NCBI GenBank assembly: GCA_016711405.1
Contig: JADJSZ010000054.1
Location: 1 to 32,257 of the forward strand
From: Candidatus Hadersleviella danica
Lineage (GTDB): Bacteria; Chloroflexota; Anaerolineae; Promineifilales; Promineifilaceae
Direction of reading: 5' to 3'
Length of the DNA: 32,257 bases
Under the pieces are notes generated by a model. That model was not told the DNA's origin and searched no databases. It worked only from the letters and a program-made list of their open reading frames with translations. Below are positions 21,811 to 30,254 of the stretch, in pieces (the stretch's first letter is position 1; each line of letters begins with the position of its first letter). A program made the translations under genes and the position numbers.

Positions 21811-22017
21811 TGTAACGATTTCCCCATCGGCCGTGAGTGCTTCCACTCTGAGCGTGGCTTGTTCCAGTAGGGTTTGGCAATGGGTGGAGAGTGCTTGCCC
21901 CTCTTCGTAGAGGCGCAAGGGATTCTTCGAGGGCAGTTTGCCCTCTTCTAGTTGGCCGACAATCTGCTCCAATTGGCGCAGTGCTTCTTCAAAGGATAGG
22001 TTCGGGGTAGGGGTCAT
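21796..22017 (-). CDS. xseB: Exodeoxyribonuclease VII small subunit
   Basis: 73 residues, typical for XseB: LSFEEALRQLEQIVGQLEEG at the N-terminus, LYEEGQALSTHCQTLLEQAT later. It forms the small-subunit arms of ExoVII with XseA. The segment LPSKNPLR is out of frame relative to the family's LPLEESLA. Inserting one C into the CCC before TCGAAG and removing one C from GCGCCTC restores it exactly, so two compensating indels hide here. The start is MTPTPNLSF at 22017; an upstream ATG (22029) is less likely. The stop is provided by the heptad repeat. The MTase stop is 18 bases upstream. Confidence 0.93.
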   Translation of the reverse strand: MTPTPNLSFEEALRQLEQIVGQLEEGKLPSKNPLRLYEEGQALSTHCQTLLEQATLRVEALTADGEIVTISNE

Positions 22018-22035
22018 AGGGTAAATCAACCTGTT

Positions 22036-23626
22036 CTAAAGCAATTCCCCCTGCTCTGCCCCACCTTGTTCCCGTTGGGCTTTGCGGAAGGTGAGACCGC
22101 CGCGAGATAAATCAGGGTAGCGGGGGCTTCTTGCCCCAATAATAACCGCTCAATGGTCAGAATTTGTATTTTGGGATATGCGCCATATTTGGGGGATTCG
22201 TAAAAGCCTGCGCTGGCGGCCTCGGCCGTCATCGGCTTGGTCGGTGGGGTCAACGTCACAAAGGCCAAGGTGCGCTTTCTCGCGCTCGACGGTGTTCTTC
22301 AGGTCAGCAATCATCGCACGGCCGATATTTTTGCCCCCTTCACTGAAACGACAATTTTCTTGGCTCCCCCTTTGTCGTCCTGAAAATAGATGAGTCCGTC
22401 AATCCCTTTGTCCGCTCCCTTCTTTTTTGCCCTTGTAGGGTTGAGCATCCACCAAAGGCACGCCCACCATTGGAATTCATATTCGTCCCGCTCAAAAGGT
22501 CTCGTGCGCCAGCCAAATCTTTGGGGTTCCCAACACCTCAAAGGGCAAGCCGGAAAGGCACTTTCATGCGCTTTTCAATCAGGTGGATAGCCAAATGGGT
22601 GATGTCTATCCCGAGCCAATCACGGCCGAGTTTTTGGGAGGCGTGAACGGCCGTGCCACAGCCACAAAACGGGTCTAACACCACATCGCCAGCGTTGCTA
22701 CTCGTCAAAATAATGCGTTCCAACAAGGCCAACGGCTTTTGGGTGGGGTAGCCCAAAAACTCTTTGCCACTAGGCGGGGAAATATCAGGCCAATCGTTTT
22801 GCAGAGCCACGCCAGGCATCTCATCTAAATACCGCTTATAACGGTACTGCGCGGGCGCACTTGTACAACGCGCCCTCTTCAATGAGTTTGTCCATATTCT
22901 CTTTGGAATACCGCCAATGGCGAGTCACGCCCATCACCTCATACGAAGGGTTCCCCTTAGCCGCTCCACCGGCCTGTCAAATTATCTAAACGATAAATTC
23001 GTCCTGTTTCTGGCTCAACATAGCGGTACATTTTGCGAAGATATTCTTCACTGTAAGATGTGTGTTGCTGGTTCCACGTCCACTCGTCGGATTTGGTATA
23101 GAAGATGATGTCGCGGATGTTGCCATACTGTTTGCGCCCTTGCTTGGCATCGCTATGGGCGGCCGAGCGTTTCCAGCTAATCTCGGTGCGATAGTTCGTT
23201 TTGCCAAAGACGGCATCCAGCAAAATACGCAGGTAATGGCTGGCCGTGGGGTCGCAATGGAGATAGAGGCTTCCCGTGGGTTTGAGAACGCGGTGCAATT
23301 CCAGCAAACGACTAGCCATCATCGTCAGGTATGCCATCATGTCGTTTTCCTTCAGAAACCGACGAAAAGCATCAATCATTTCGGCCACATCGGTATTGGG
23401 CTGGCGCAACAAATCGTGAAATTCCCGCTCCGCTTGTTCGCCCCATTGCCATGTCGTCAAAGGCCGTGATTTGAGCATCGGAGATTTGGCCTGAAGGGGC
23501 TTTGAAGAAGAGGTTGTAACCGCGCTTGCTGTTAAACGGCGGGTCAAGGTAAATCAAATCCACACTTTCAGCGGGGATTTGCTGGCGCAGGATGGTTAAA
23601 TTGTCACCAAAATACAGTTTGCTCAC
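22036..23626 (-). CDS. Beta-class DNA methyltransferase fused to PD-(D/E)XK nuclease-like domain (frame-broken)
   Basis: About 530 residues. N-terminal catalytic motif IV is LIYLDPPFNSKRGYNLFF, which indicates N6-adenine or N4-cytosine methylation. The AdoMet-binding motif DPFCGCGTAVHA and WLGIDITHLAI come later (about 22660-22590), so the order is that of beta-class enzymes. The C-terminal domain is Mrr-like: DKGIDGLIYF, KKIVVSVKGGK (D ... VxVK, nuclease core), AHLAFVTLTPPTKPMT, AASAGFYESPKYGAYPKIQI. The GTG start (23626) follows the HNH stop by two bases, with GGAGA inside the HNH end, so the two are coupled. Breaks near 23470, 22980, 22890, 22545, 22290 and 22100. It could be a self-contained restriction-modification enzyme. 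Specificity unknown. Confidence 0.88.
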
Positions 23627-23628
23627 GG

Positions 23629-24288
23629 CTAATCTCCATTCTTATTTGCTAGGCGCAGAAAATTTTTAATATCATCTGGCCCATATGGTGGATTGCGCTT
23701 ATGAAGCATCGCATGGCAGTTTGGGCACACTGGCAACAAATCTTTCTCTGGGTTTACTTGATATGTTTCTTGGATATTTGCGAGCGGCACAAGATGATGC
23801 ACATGAATAAAATTCCGCCCTATCGCTCCATATTTGCGCTCAAAATTCACCCCACAAATCTGGCAAAAAGCACCATAATGCTCTATGCACGCTTGACGAG
23901 CCTTGGGGTTGCGCTCATATGCGTTGACTGTAATTTGCTGTTTGCCGCCTTCGTAAAGCACTTCATCTGGAGCAATCTCTTCCGCCAAGGTGATAGATGG
24001 ATAACTCTCAAAGTGACGGGCAAAATGCTCGTATATCTCATAAATTTCTGCGGATGTTCTTTGACCAAATTGCAGTCCTAAACGATAGCCCAAATTACGC
24101 CATGTTAATTTGCGTAATGTCGAATCAACATACGCCTTTTCACGAGGTATTGCATCTTGCCAACCAATGTTAAATTGCACACGCCGATACTCGTCAGGGA
24201 ATGAACGCATGTCAATTTCATAGTCGAAATTCGTTAAAATTTGTTCATTTGAAAAAGGATTGTTCTGTGGTTCTTTTGTGTTAGTCAT
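23629..24288 (-). CDS. HNH endonuclease, probable restriction partner
   Basis: 219 residues, intact. The C-terminal HNH domain reads HYGAFCQICGVNFERKYG, FIHVHHLVPLA, LLPVCPNCHAMLHKRNPPYG, with the C-x-x-C ... C-x-x-C zinc pair and the catalytic HH ... N ... H. The N-terminal 120 residues are unrecognised, possibly a DNA-reading module. Start ATG 24288 has GAGAGGGT six bases upstream. It is coupled to the methyltransferase downstream. It has no CGGCCG in 660 bases, and is visibly more AT-rich than its neighbours, which suggests recent transfer. McrA-like modification-dependent cutting cannot be excluded. Confidence 0.88.
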   Translation of the reverse strand: MTNTKEPQNNPFSNEQILTNFDYEIDMRSFPDEYRRVQFNIGWQDAIPREKAYVDSTLRKLTWRNLGYRLGLQFGQRTSAEIYEIYEHFARHFESYPSITLAEEIAPDEVLYEGGKQQITVNAYERNPKARQACIEHYGAFCQICGVNFERKYGAIGRNFIHVHHLVPLANIQETYQVNPEKDLLPVCPNCHAMLHKRNPPYGPDDIKNFLRLANKNGD

Positions 24289-24354
24289 TTTTTACCCTCT
24301 CTATTGTATCAATTCAGGTCTGGAGTCCAGCGAAAACCTTGAGGCATCAAATTA

Positions 24355-25571
24355 TTATGCAGAAATAGCCGTAACTTCCCCGTCCATCAACTGAATATGT
24401 AAAAGGTCATTAGAAGAAACCTGAGCCACCGAGCGCACCAACTCCCCCTCGGTCGTGCGGACAATGGCATAGCCCCGCGCCAACGTTTGCAACGGGCTAA
24501 CCCCCTGCAAACGGCCGTGCCAGCGCTCCCACTCGGCCGTGGCTCGCTCCTGTTGCCGCTGGCGGGCGCGTTCCAGCCGTTGCGCCAGCCCATCCAGCCG
24601 CTGGCGGCCGTTTTCCAGCCCCGCCTGTGGGCTGAGATGGCCGAGGGCGCGGGTGGCGTAGTGCCACGCCGTGCGCTTTTCGGCGAGGGAACGGCGGCCG
24701 TGTTGCCCCAGCCAACGGCTCGTGGCGCGGAGTTTGGCTTGCAGTTCGGCCCCATCGGGCACGGCCAACTCGGCCGCGGCCGACGGCGTGGGAGCGCGTA
24801 AATCCGCCACAAAATCAGCCAGCGTAAAATCAGTCTCGTGCCCAATCCCCGCAATGATGGGGTGACGAGCGGCGAAAATCGCCCGCACCACCCCCTCATC
24901 ATTGAACGCCCACAAATCTTCGATGGAGCCGCCCCCTCGGGCGAGAATAATGGTGTCCACATCGTCACGGCCGTCCAGCCATTGCAGGGCGCGGATAATT
25001 TGGGCGGGGGCTTCCGCCCCTTGCACCAGCGTGGGGGCGATGAGCACTTGCACGAGCGGGTAGCGGCGGCGCAAGACGTTGAGCATGTCCCGCAACGCCG
25101 CCGCATCCAGCGAGGTAACGAGGCCGATTTTGCGGGGTAAAGGGGGAATGGGCTGTTTGTGTTCGGCTGAAAACAGCCCTTGTGCCTCTAAAATTTGGCG
25201 CAACTGCTCAAAGGCGGTGGCCAAATCCCCCGGCCGAGGGGGCGAGATGGGTGGCGTAAAGCTGGTACACGCCCGTGGCCTCGTACACCCCCAAACGGCC
25301 GCGAGCGACCACGCCATCCCCTTCGCTCGGCCGAAAGCGCAACCGCTCCGCATCCGACCGCCACATGACGCATTTGAGTTGGGACTGCTCGTCTTTGAGG
25401 GTGAAGTATAAGTGACCTGGAGCGGGCGGCCGTGAAATTAGAGATTTCCCCCTCCACGCGCACATCTTGCAAGCGAAAATCCACCGCCAATAAATCGCGG
25501 ATGTAGCCCGTCAACTCCCCCACTGTCCAGACAAGTTGTTCCTCGGTACGGGGCGCGGTTAGCCATGACAT
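24355..25571 (-). CDS. xseA: Exodeoxyribonuclease VII large subunit (frame-broken)
   Basis: XseA is the catalytic subunit of ExoVII, which degrades single-stranded DNA to oligonucleotides. The N-terminal OB domain has WTVGELTGYIRDLL, VEGEISNFTAARS and, after one missing base near 25430, GHLYFTLKDEQSQLKCVMW. After a second break near 25250 comes the catalytic region: IGLVTSLDAAALRDMLNVLR, ILARGGGSIEDLWAFNDE, GIGHETDFTLADFVAD, RAPTPSAAAEL. The C-terminal coiled coil (LERARQRQQERATAEWERWH) and LARGYAIVRTTEGE follow. Start MSWLTAPRTEEQ at 25571, no Shine-Dalgarno sequence. About 405 residues, normal. Its partner xseB is 2.3 kb away, beyond the restriction-modification module. It contains about 11 CGGCCG palindromes. 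Confidence 0.95.
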
Positions 25572-25807
25572 AGGGGGGAATTGTACTGAAAACGGCCGTT
25601 TTCGGCGAAAGGGGTTAGGGGCGTTACGGGTTATTGGGTTATTCGTTATTGGGTCAGGGTTGCCCCACGTCCTCATTTGCGTTTAAAGTGTAGGGATGTT
25701 GTTGGCTGGCTAGTAGATAGAGTATAGAGCTAGAGATATAAGGTCTGTTCGTGCATTGGCCGACGCTGTTCTCCTCTATCTCCTGTCTCTATCTGATTGA
25801 GGATTTT
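25572..25807. other. Divergent spacer xseA / M36 gene with repeats
   Basis: Holds a perfect ACGGCCGT-centred palindrome (aaacggccgttt, about 25590), a short run of ttattgggttat repeats (25629-25655), and a heptad-like inverted pair: agatagag/tatagag/ctagaga (25716-25738) against cctctatctcctgtctcta (from 25773). GAGG at 25799-25802 serves as ribosome-binding site for the peptidase. No gene. Confidence 0.6.
25773..25798. repeat. CTCTATCTC repeat, copy 1 (upstream of M36 gene)
   Basis: A 26-base unit that recurs with two differences at 29113-29138. Each copy lies directly in front of a plus-strand coding region, and each faces an upstream inverted arm of type tagagatagag. Together they bracket the M36 gene. 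Confidence 0.8.
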
Positions 25808-28800
25808 ATGAACGCGCTTAAACGTCTGACCATGATGGCCAGTTTGCTCACTGGCATCCTGCTGACCCTTAGCCTGTCCTATGGAAGCCAAGCGGCCACG
25901 GCCGTTTCCCATCACTCGGCCGCTCCCCTCCAAATTGTCCTCAACCACCTCGAGCAGAACCGTGCCCAATACGGGTTGGTCGCGGCCGACCTGAGCGATT
26001 ATGTACTGACCGATAAATACCAGAGCACGGACACGGGCGTGACCCATCTCTATTTGCGCCAGCGCATCAATGGCATTGAGGTGTGGACGGGGAACCTGAG
26101 CGCCCACGTTTTGCCCGATGGCTCCATTTTGGCCTTGCACAGTGCCTTTGTGCCCCATGTGGATCGTGCTTCCTACACAGGGCAACCCGTGCTGACGGCC
26201 GTTGAAGCGCTGAACACGGCCGCGCAAGAACTCCGCTGGCCCGTCACCAGCGATTTTGCGGCCGAACAACAGCTAGGTGGGGCCGACCAGCGGCAAATTT
26301 TAAGCACAGGCGGCGTGGCCGTGAACCCCATCCCCACCAAATTGGTCTATGTGCTAGATGACCACGGGGCACTCATTCTGGCGTGGGAAGCCATCGTCCA
26401 ACCCATCCACACCAGCGATTGGTGGCACATGGCCATAGATGCGACCACAGGGCAAGTTCTCGAGCAATACAACTGGACGGTGAGCCATGATGAGCGTTTG
26501 TCGTTCATGGAGCAGAGGGGCGGAGGAGCAGAGGAGCAGAGGGGACGCGTTGCCCGTTTGACTTTAGAGCCATCCCATAGCCCCTTGGCAGGCAGTTACC
26601 GCGTCTTCCCCCTGCCCTACGAAAGCCCTACCGCCCCCGGCGCTACCCACACCTTGGTCAGCGACCCCGACGACAGCACCGCTTCCCCCTTTGGTTGGCA
26701 CGACACCAATGGCGTGATTGGCGCGGAATTGACGACCACCGAGGGGAACAACGTCCACACCTACACCGACACCAACGGGGACAACAACCCCGATCCGGGT
26801 TCCAGCCCCGACGGGGGCGCGGGGTTGCTCTTTGATTTTGCCTTTGACCCCAGCCTGCCCCCCCCGAGTGGAACAAATCCACAAGCAGCCGTGGTCAATC
26901 TGTTCTACTGGACCAATGTCGCCCACGACATTCTCTACCGCCACGGCTTTACCGAAGCGAGCGGCAACTACCAAACCAACAATTACGGCAATGGGGGGCT
27001 GGGCAACGATTCACTACGCGCAGAAGCGCAAGATGGGTCGGGCACAAACGGGGGCAACTTCACCACCCCGCCGGATGGCGCACAACCCCGAATGCAGATG
27101 TTTCGCTGGACGCTCACCACCCCCCACCGCGATGGCGCGTTTGATGCAGGCATTGTCGTCCACGAATACGGTCACGGCTGGTCTAATCGGCTGACAGGCG
27201 GGCCGAGCAATGTCAGTTGCTTGCAAAACAGCGAGCAGATGGGGGAGGGGTGGAGCGACTATCTCACCATCGTGGCACTGCCCAAATCACCGACACGCGC
27301 ACGACAAACCGCCCCATCGGCACCTATCTGTTGGGACAACCCCCGACAGGCACGGGCTTTCGGCCCCATCCCTACACCACCGACATGGCCGTGAATCCCC
27401 ACACCTATGCCAATACCCTAACAGCGGCCGTACCCCACGGCATCGGGGCTATCTGGGCGGCCATGCTCTGGGAGGTGTATTGGAATTTGGTAGATGCCCA
27501 CGGCTTTAACCCCGACCTAGCCCAAGATGGCACGACAGGTGGCAACAATCTCGCCCTGCGCTTGGTGAGCGATGGATTGAAGCTACAACCCTGTTCACCG
27601 GGCTTTGTAGACGGCCGCAACGCCATTCTGGCGGCCGATATGGCCCTGACAGGGGGAGCCAACCAATGCCTCATCTGGCAGGGGTTTGCCAAACGGGGCT
27701 TGGGGTTCAGTGCCAGCCAAGGCTCGGCCAACAGCAACGCCGACAATGTGGCGGCGTTTGATATGCCGCTTAGTTGCCAATCGTTAAACGCCACACCGCT
27801 GAGCCAAGATGTTTGCCAAGGCACGGCCGCCGTTTACACGCTGACGGCGAATGGGGCGTTTACGGGAACGGTGCAACTCTCGGCCGTGGGCAACCCCTCC
27901 CCCAGCATGGTTGATTTTTCGGTCAATCCCATCACCGCGCCCGGCTCAAGCGAGATGACGATTGACAACACAGGTGGGGTGGCAGTGGGCAATTACACCA
28001 TCACCGCCACAGGGGATGATGGCATCTGGGCCGATTCAGCCGAGGTAGAGCTAAACATCTTGGCGGGTGCGCCCTCACCCCCCTGACCCCCCGCCCGCTG
28101 ACCAAGCCACAGGGGTTGGCCTCACCCCCACCCTGAGTTGGTCGGCCGTGGCCGAAACGGATGAATACACTGTGGAAATCGCCACTGATGCGGGTTTTGG
28201 CAACTTGGTTTACACGGCCACCGTCACCACCACCAGCCACCCCGTGGGAGCCAGTTTGAGCGAGGCGACAACTTATTTTTGGCGGGTCACGGCCGCCAAT
28301 GGGTGTGGCGCCAGTGCGGCCTCCGTTCCCTTCTCCTTTACGACGGTGGTTCCGCCCACTTACTACGGGGTGCAACTCTCGGCCGATGAGGCGCAAACGG
28401 TCGTGCCCAGCGAAACCATCACCTACACGGTCAGCATTACCAACACGGGCGATGTGACCGATACGTTTGACCTTGCCGTGGGGGGAAACACGTGGACAAC
28501 AACCCTTTCTGTGCCTACCATCGAATTAGCGGCGGCCGAAATGGGCAATTTTGAAGTGGTCGTGGCTGTCCCTGCGGGGGCGTGGGCGGGCGAGGAGGAT
28601 GTGGCGACGGTCACGGCCGTCTCCCAAGCCGATAATGCCGCCAGTGATGCTGTGGTACTGACGAGCACGGCCGAGGCGGTCTATGGGTTCGATTGGTCGG
28701 CCGAGGCGATTGCCCGCGAGGGGGAGGCGGGCGAAAGCATTACCTACACCATCCGCCTGACCAATACGGGCAACACAACCAACACCTATGCCATTGCCCT

Positions 28801-29053
28801 GGCTGGCACGCATGGCCAACAACGGCTTTCCCTCGCCAGCTTGCCGTTGGCTCCGGGGCACGCGGCCGATGTGGCGGTGGTGGTGGTCATTGATAGCGAG
28901 GCGGTTTACCCCGCTACGGATGCAGTTACGGTGGATATTGCCTCGGAGGGGGATGGGACAGTGTCGGCCGAGCTAGTTCTGATAACGGCCGTGGCCGAAC
29001 CGAGTTTGCCGCCCCAAATGGCCATTTATTTGCCGCTGGTTATTCGGCCGTAA
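25808..29053 (+). CDS. Secreted M36 (fungalysin-like) metallopeptidase with Ig/FnIII-like C-terminal domains (frame-broken)
   Basis: About 1,080 residues. Signal peptide: MNALKRLTMMASLLTGILLT to about residue 30 (SQAATA). FTP-type propeptide: GVTHLYLRQRINGIEVWTGN and VLPDGSILALHSAFV. Catalytic domain: NLFYWTNVAHDILYRHGFTE, then the zinc site HEYGHG with NRLTGGPS and the third ligand in MGEGWSDY, as in M36 enzymes. After a break near 27275 it continues YTTDMAVNPHTYAN, IWAAMLWEVYWNLVDAHGFN. C-terminus: Ig-like region, then after a break near 28080 an FnIII-like domain (TPTLSWSAVAETDEYTVEIA) and two CARDB/DUF11-like repeats, ending YLPLVIRP. Start fixed by GAGG five bases upstream. Likely an extracellular protease. 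About 22 CGGCCG copies. Confidence 0.9.
26505..26546 (+). repeat. In-frame GCAGAGG-type repeat inside M36 gene
   Basis: Units gagcagagg, ggcggag, gagcagag, gagcagagg in tandem encode the low-complexity run MEQRGGGAEEQRGR between propeptide and catalytic domain. The surrounding protein has no such composition. It looks like a spacer-type repeat that entered a coding region at a linker. Confidence 0.65.
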
Positions 29054-29067
29054 CGACATAGCTTGGT

Positions 29068-29138
29068 AGAGATAGAGGAACCCTTAGTAGGCCAGAACAA
29101 CCAACTATTCCTCCTCTATCTCTTGTCTCTATCTAATT
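29068..29138. repeat. CTCTATCTC repeat, copy 2 with inverted arm
   Basis: The left arm gtagagatagagga (29067-29082) faces ctcctctatctcttgtctct (29111-29130); ggtag/ctaattacc extends the pairing. The right arm nearly equals 25773-25798. It lies between the M36 stop (29053) and the YciI start (29157). Confidence 0.8.
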
Positions 29139-29156
29139 ACCAAGGAACGATGAACG

Positions 29157-29453
29157 ATGAACTATTATGCGCTTTTGTACACGACTGTAGCTGATTATGT
29201 CAATCTTCGCGCCCCTTTTCGGGCGACACACCTTGCGCTGGCCGAAGCGGCACAACAACGGGGGGAGTTGTTGTTAGGTGGTGCGTTTAGTGACCCAGCG
29301 GATGGGGCGTTGCTCGTTTTTCGGGCGGAAAGTGCGGCCGTCGTGGAGCAGTTTGTGGCGGCCGACCCGTATGTGCAAAATGGCCTTGTCACCCAGTGGG
29401 AGATACGGCCGTGGACAGTCGTTATCGGCCGTCTGTTTGAGTCTCGGCCGTAA
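29157..29453 (+). CDS. YciI-like protein
   Basis: 98 residues, intact. MNYYALLYTTVADYVNLRAPFR resembles the YciI/YCII ferredoxin-like fold: the early His in ATHLALAEAAQQRGELLLGG, then GAFSDPADGALLVFRAESA and FVAADPYVQNGLVTQWEIRPW, which is the family's usual ending. YciI-like proteins are small, mostly uncharacterised, with a proposed His/Asp active site. AAGGA lies about 10 bases upstream of ATG 29157. It ends CGGCCG-TAA (SRP stop), like the M36 gene before it. Confidence 0.88.
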   Translation: MNYYALLYTTVADYVNLRAPFRATHLALAEAAQQRGELLLGGAFSDPADGALLVFRAESAAVVEQFVAADPYVQNGLVTQWEIRPWTVVIGRLFESRP

Positions 29454-29488
29454 GGAGATGGGGCGACCGCTCCTCCCCCATACCTTCT

Positions 29489-29498
29489 CTGCTATAAT
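29489..29498 (+). promoter_or_regulatory. Extended -10 promoter for MNT-HEPN genes
   Basis: TGCTATAAT: a consensus TATAAT (29493-29498) preceded by an extended TG. No good -35 is visible. It is 49 bases before the MNT start, in the only spacer upstream of the pair. Confidence 0.5.
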
Positions 29499-29546
29499 GT
29501 AGCTGTTCTTATTGATGCCCCTTCATTTGCCATCTTCTTCCAAACA

Positions 29547-29866
29547 ATGTTAACCAAGGAAACCATCCAAGAAGCCGTACAACGCATTGTGGCCAAGGCT
29601 CACCCTTGCCAAATCATTCTGTTTGGTTCATGGCCGTGGGCAAGCCACCCCCAGATTCCGACCTTGACCTGATTGTGATACAACCGCAGGTAGAAGACCA
29701 AGGGCAAGAAATGGTTCAATTGCGTCAGGTGGTGGGGCAGATAGGGGTGGGGGTGGACATTCTCGTCTACTCCCGCGAGGAATATACACGCCGCAGTCAG
29801 GTTCCCGGTACTGTGCTGTATTGGGCACGACGGGAAGGACAAACCCTATATGAAGCCACATCTTGA
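29547..29866 (+). CDS. MNT-type minimal nucleotidyltransferase (frame-broken)
   Basis: About 106 residues when joined near 29630. MLTKETIQEAVQRIVAKA leads to IILFGSW, then AVGKPPPDSDLDLIVIQP: the G-S-x(n)-D-x-D signature of minimal nucleotidyltransferases. The rest reads GQIGVGVDILVYSREEY, as in the family. In MNT-HEPN (type VII) modules the MNT protein neutralises the HEPN partner, sometimes by adding AMP to it. The HEPN start overlaps its end by 17 bases (29850-29866), so they are co-translated. The ATG at 29547 has no strong Shine-Dalgarno sequence. Confidence 0.85.
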
Positions 29867-30254
29867 AGAAGCATGGCGAGCCATAAGGCTGGCGGATAGG
29901 GACATCCATGCGTTTCATGTTTTGACGGAAGATGCGGAAGTCCATTTATCCGTTATCTGCTTTCATGCCCAGCAAGCCGTTGAAAAGTTGCTCAAGGCGG
30001 TTTTGTTTGCCCACCAAATCGAATTTCGGCGCACGCATGATTTGGCCGAATTGTCTTATCTACTCTCCCAAAATGGAGTTTTAATTCCTTTGGATGAGGT
30101 GCAATTAGTGCGTCTCAATCCGTTTGCAGTGACATACCGCTACGATGATTTGGACATTACAACAATAACCACTCATGAAGCGAGCCATTGGGTAGATAAA
30201 GTACGGCGGTGGGCGGATGGCGAGGTTACTCGGGTTGAAAAGCAAGGGAGGTAA
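29850..30254 (+). CDS. HEPN domain protein
   Basis: 134 residues, intact. The helical HEPN core is clear: EVHLSVICFHAQQAVEKLLK, AVLFAHQIEFRRTHDLAELS, and LNPFAVTYRYDD. Such proteins pair with MNT nucleotidyltransferases as toxin-antitoxin or signalling modules. The canonical C-terminal R-x(4-6)-H ribonuclease motif of HepT-type toxins is not visible; RLADRDIH near the N-terminus has the spacing but not the usual position. It belongs to the 'THDL ... RY' HEPN group, whose function is less sure. It converges with, and overlaps by about 29 bases, the end of the ABC exporter. Confidence 0.85.
   Translation: MKPHLEEAWRAIRLADRDIHAFHVLTEDAEVHLSVICFHAQQAVEKLLKAVLFAHQIEFRRTHDLAELSYLLSQNGVLIPLDEVQLVRLNPFAVTYRYDDLDITTITTHEASHWVDKVRRWADGEVTRVEKQGR

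Noticed and set aside
25188..25676. N-terminal extension of XseA from 25676
   Set aside because: The extra 35 residues derive from ttattgggttat spacer repeats; the family start aligns with MSWLTAPRTEEQ at 25571.
17755..29053. Programmed frameshifting or widespread recoding in many genes
   Set aside because: Except for prfB, breaks lack slippery-site or stimulatory signals, differ in direction, fall in homopolymers, and include cancelling pairs (xseB).
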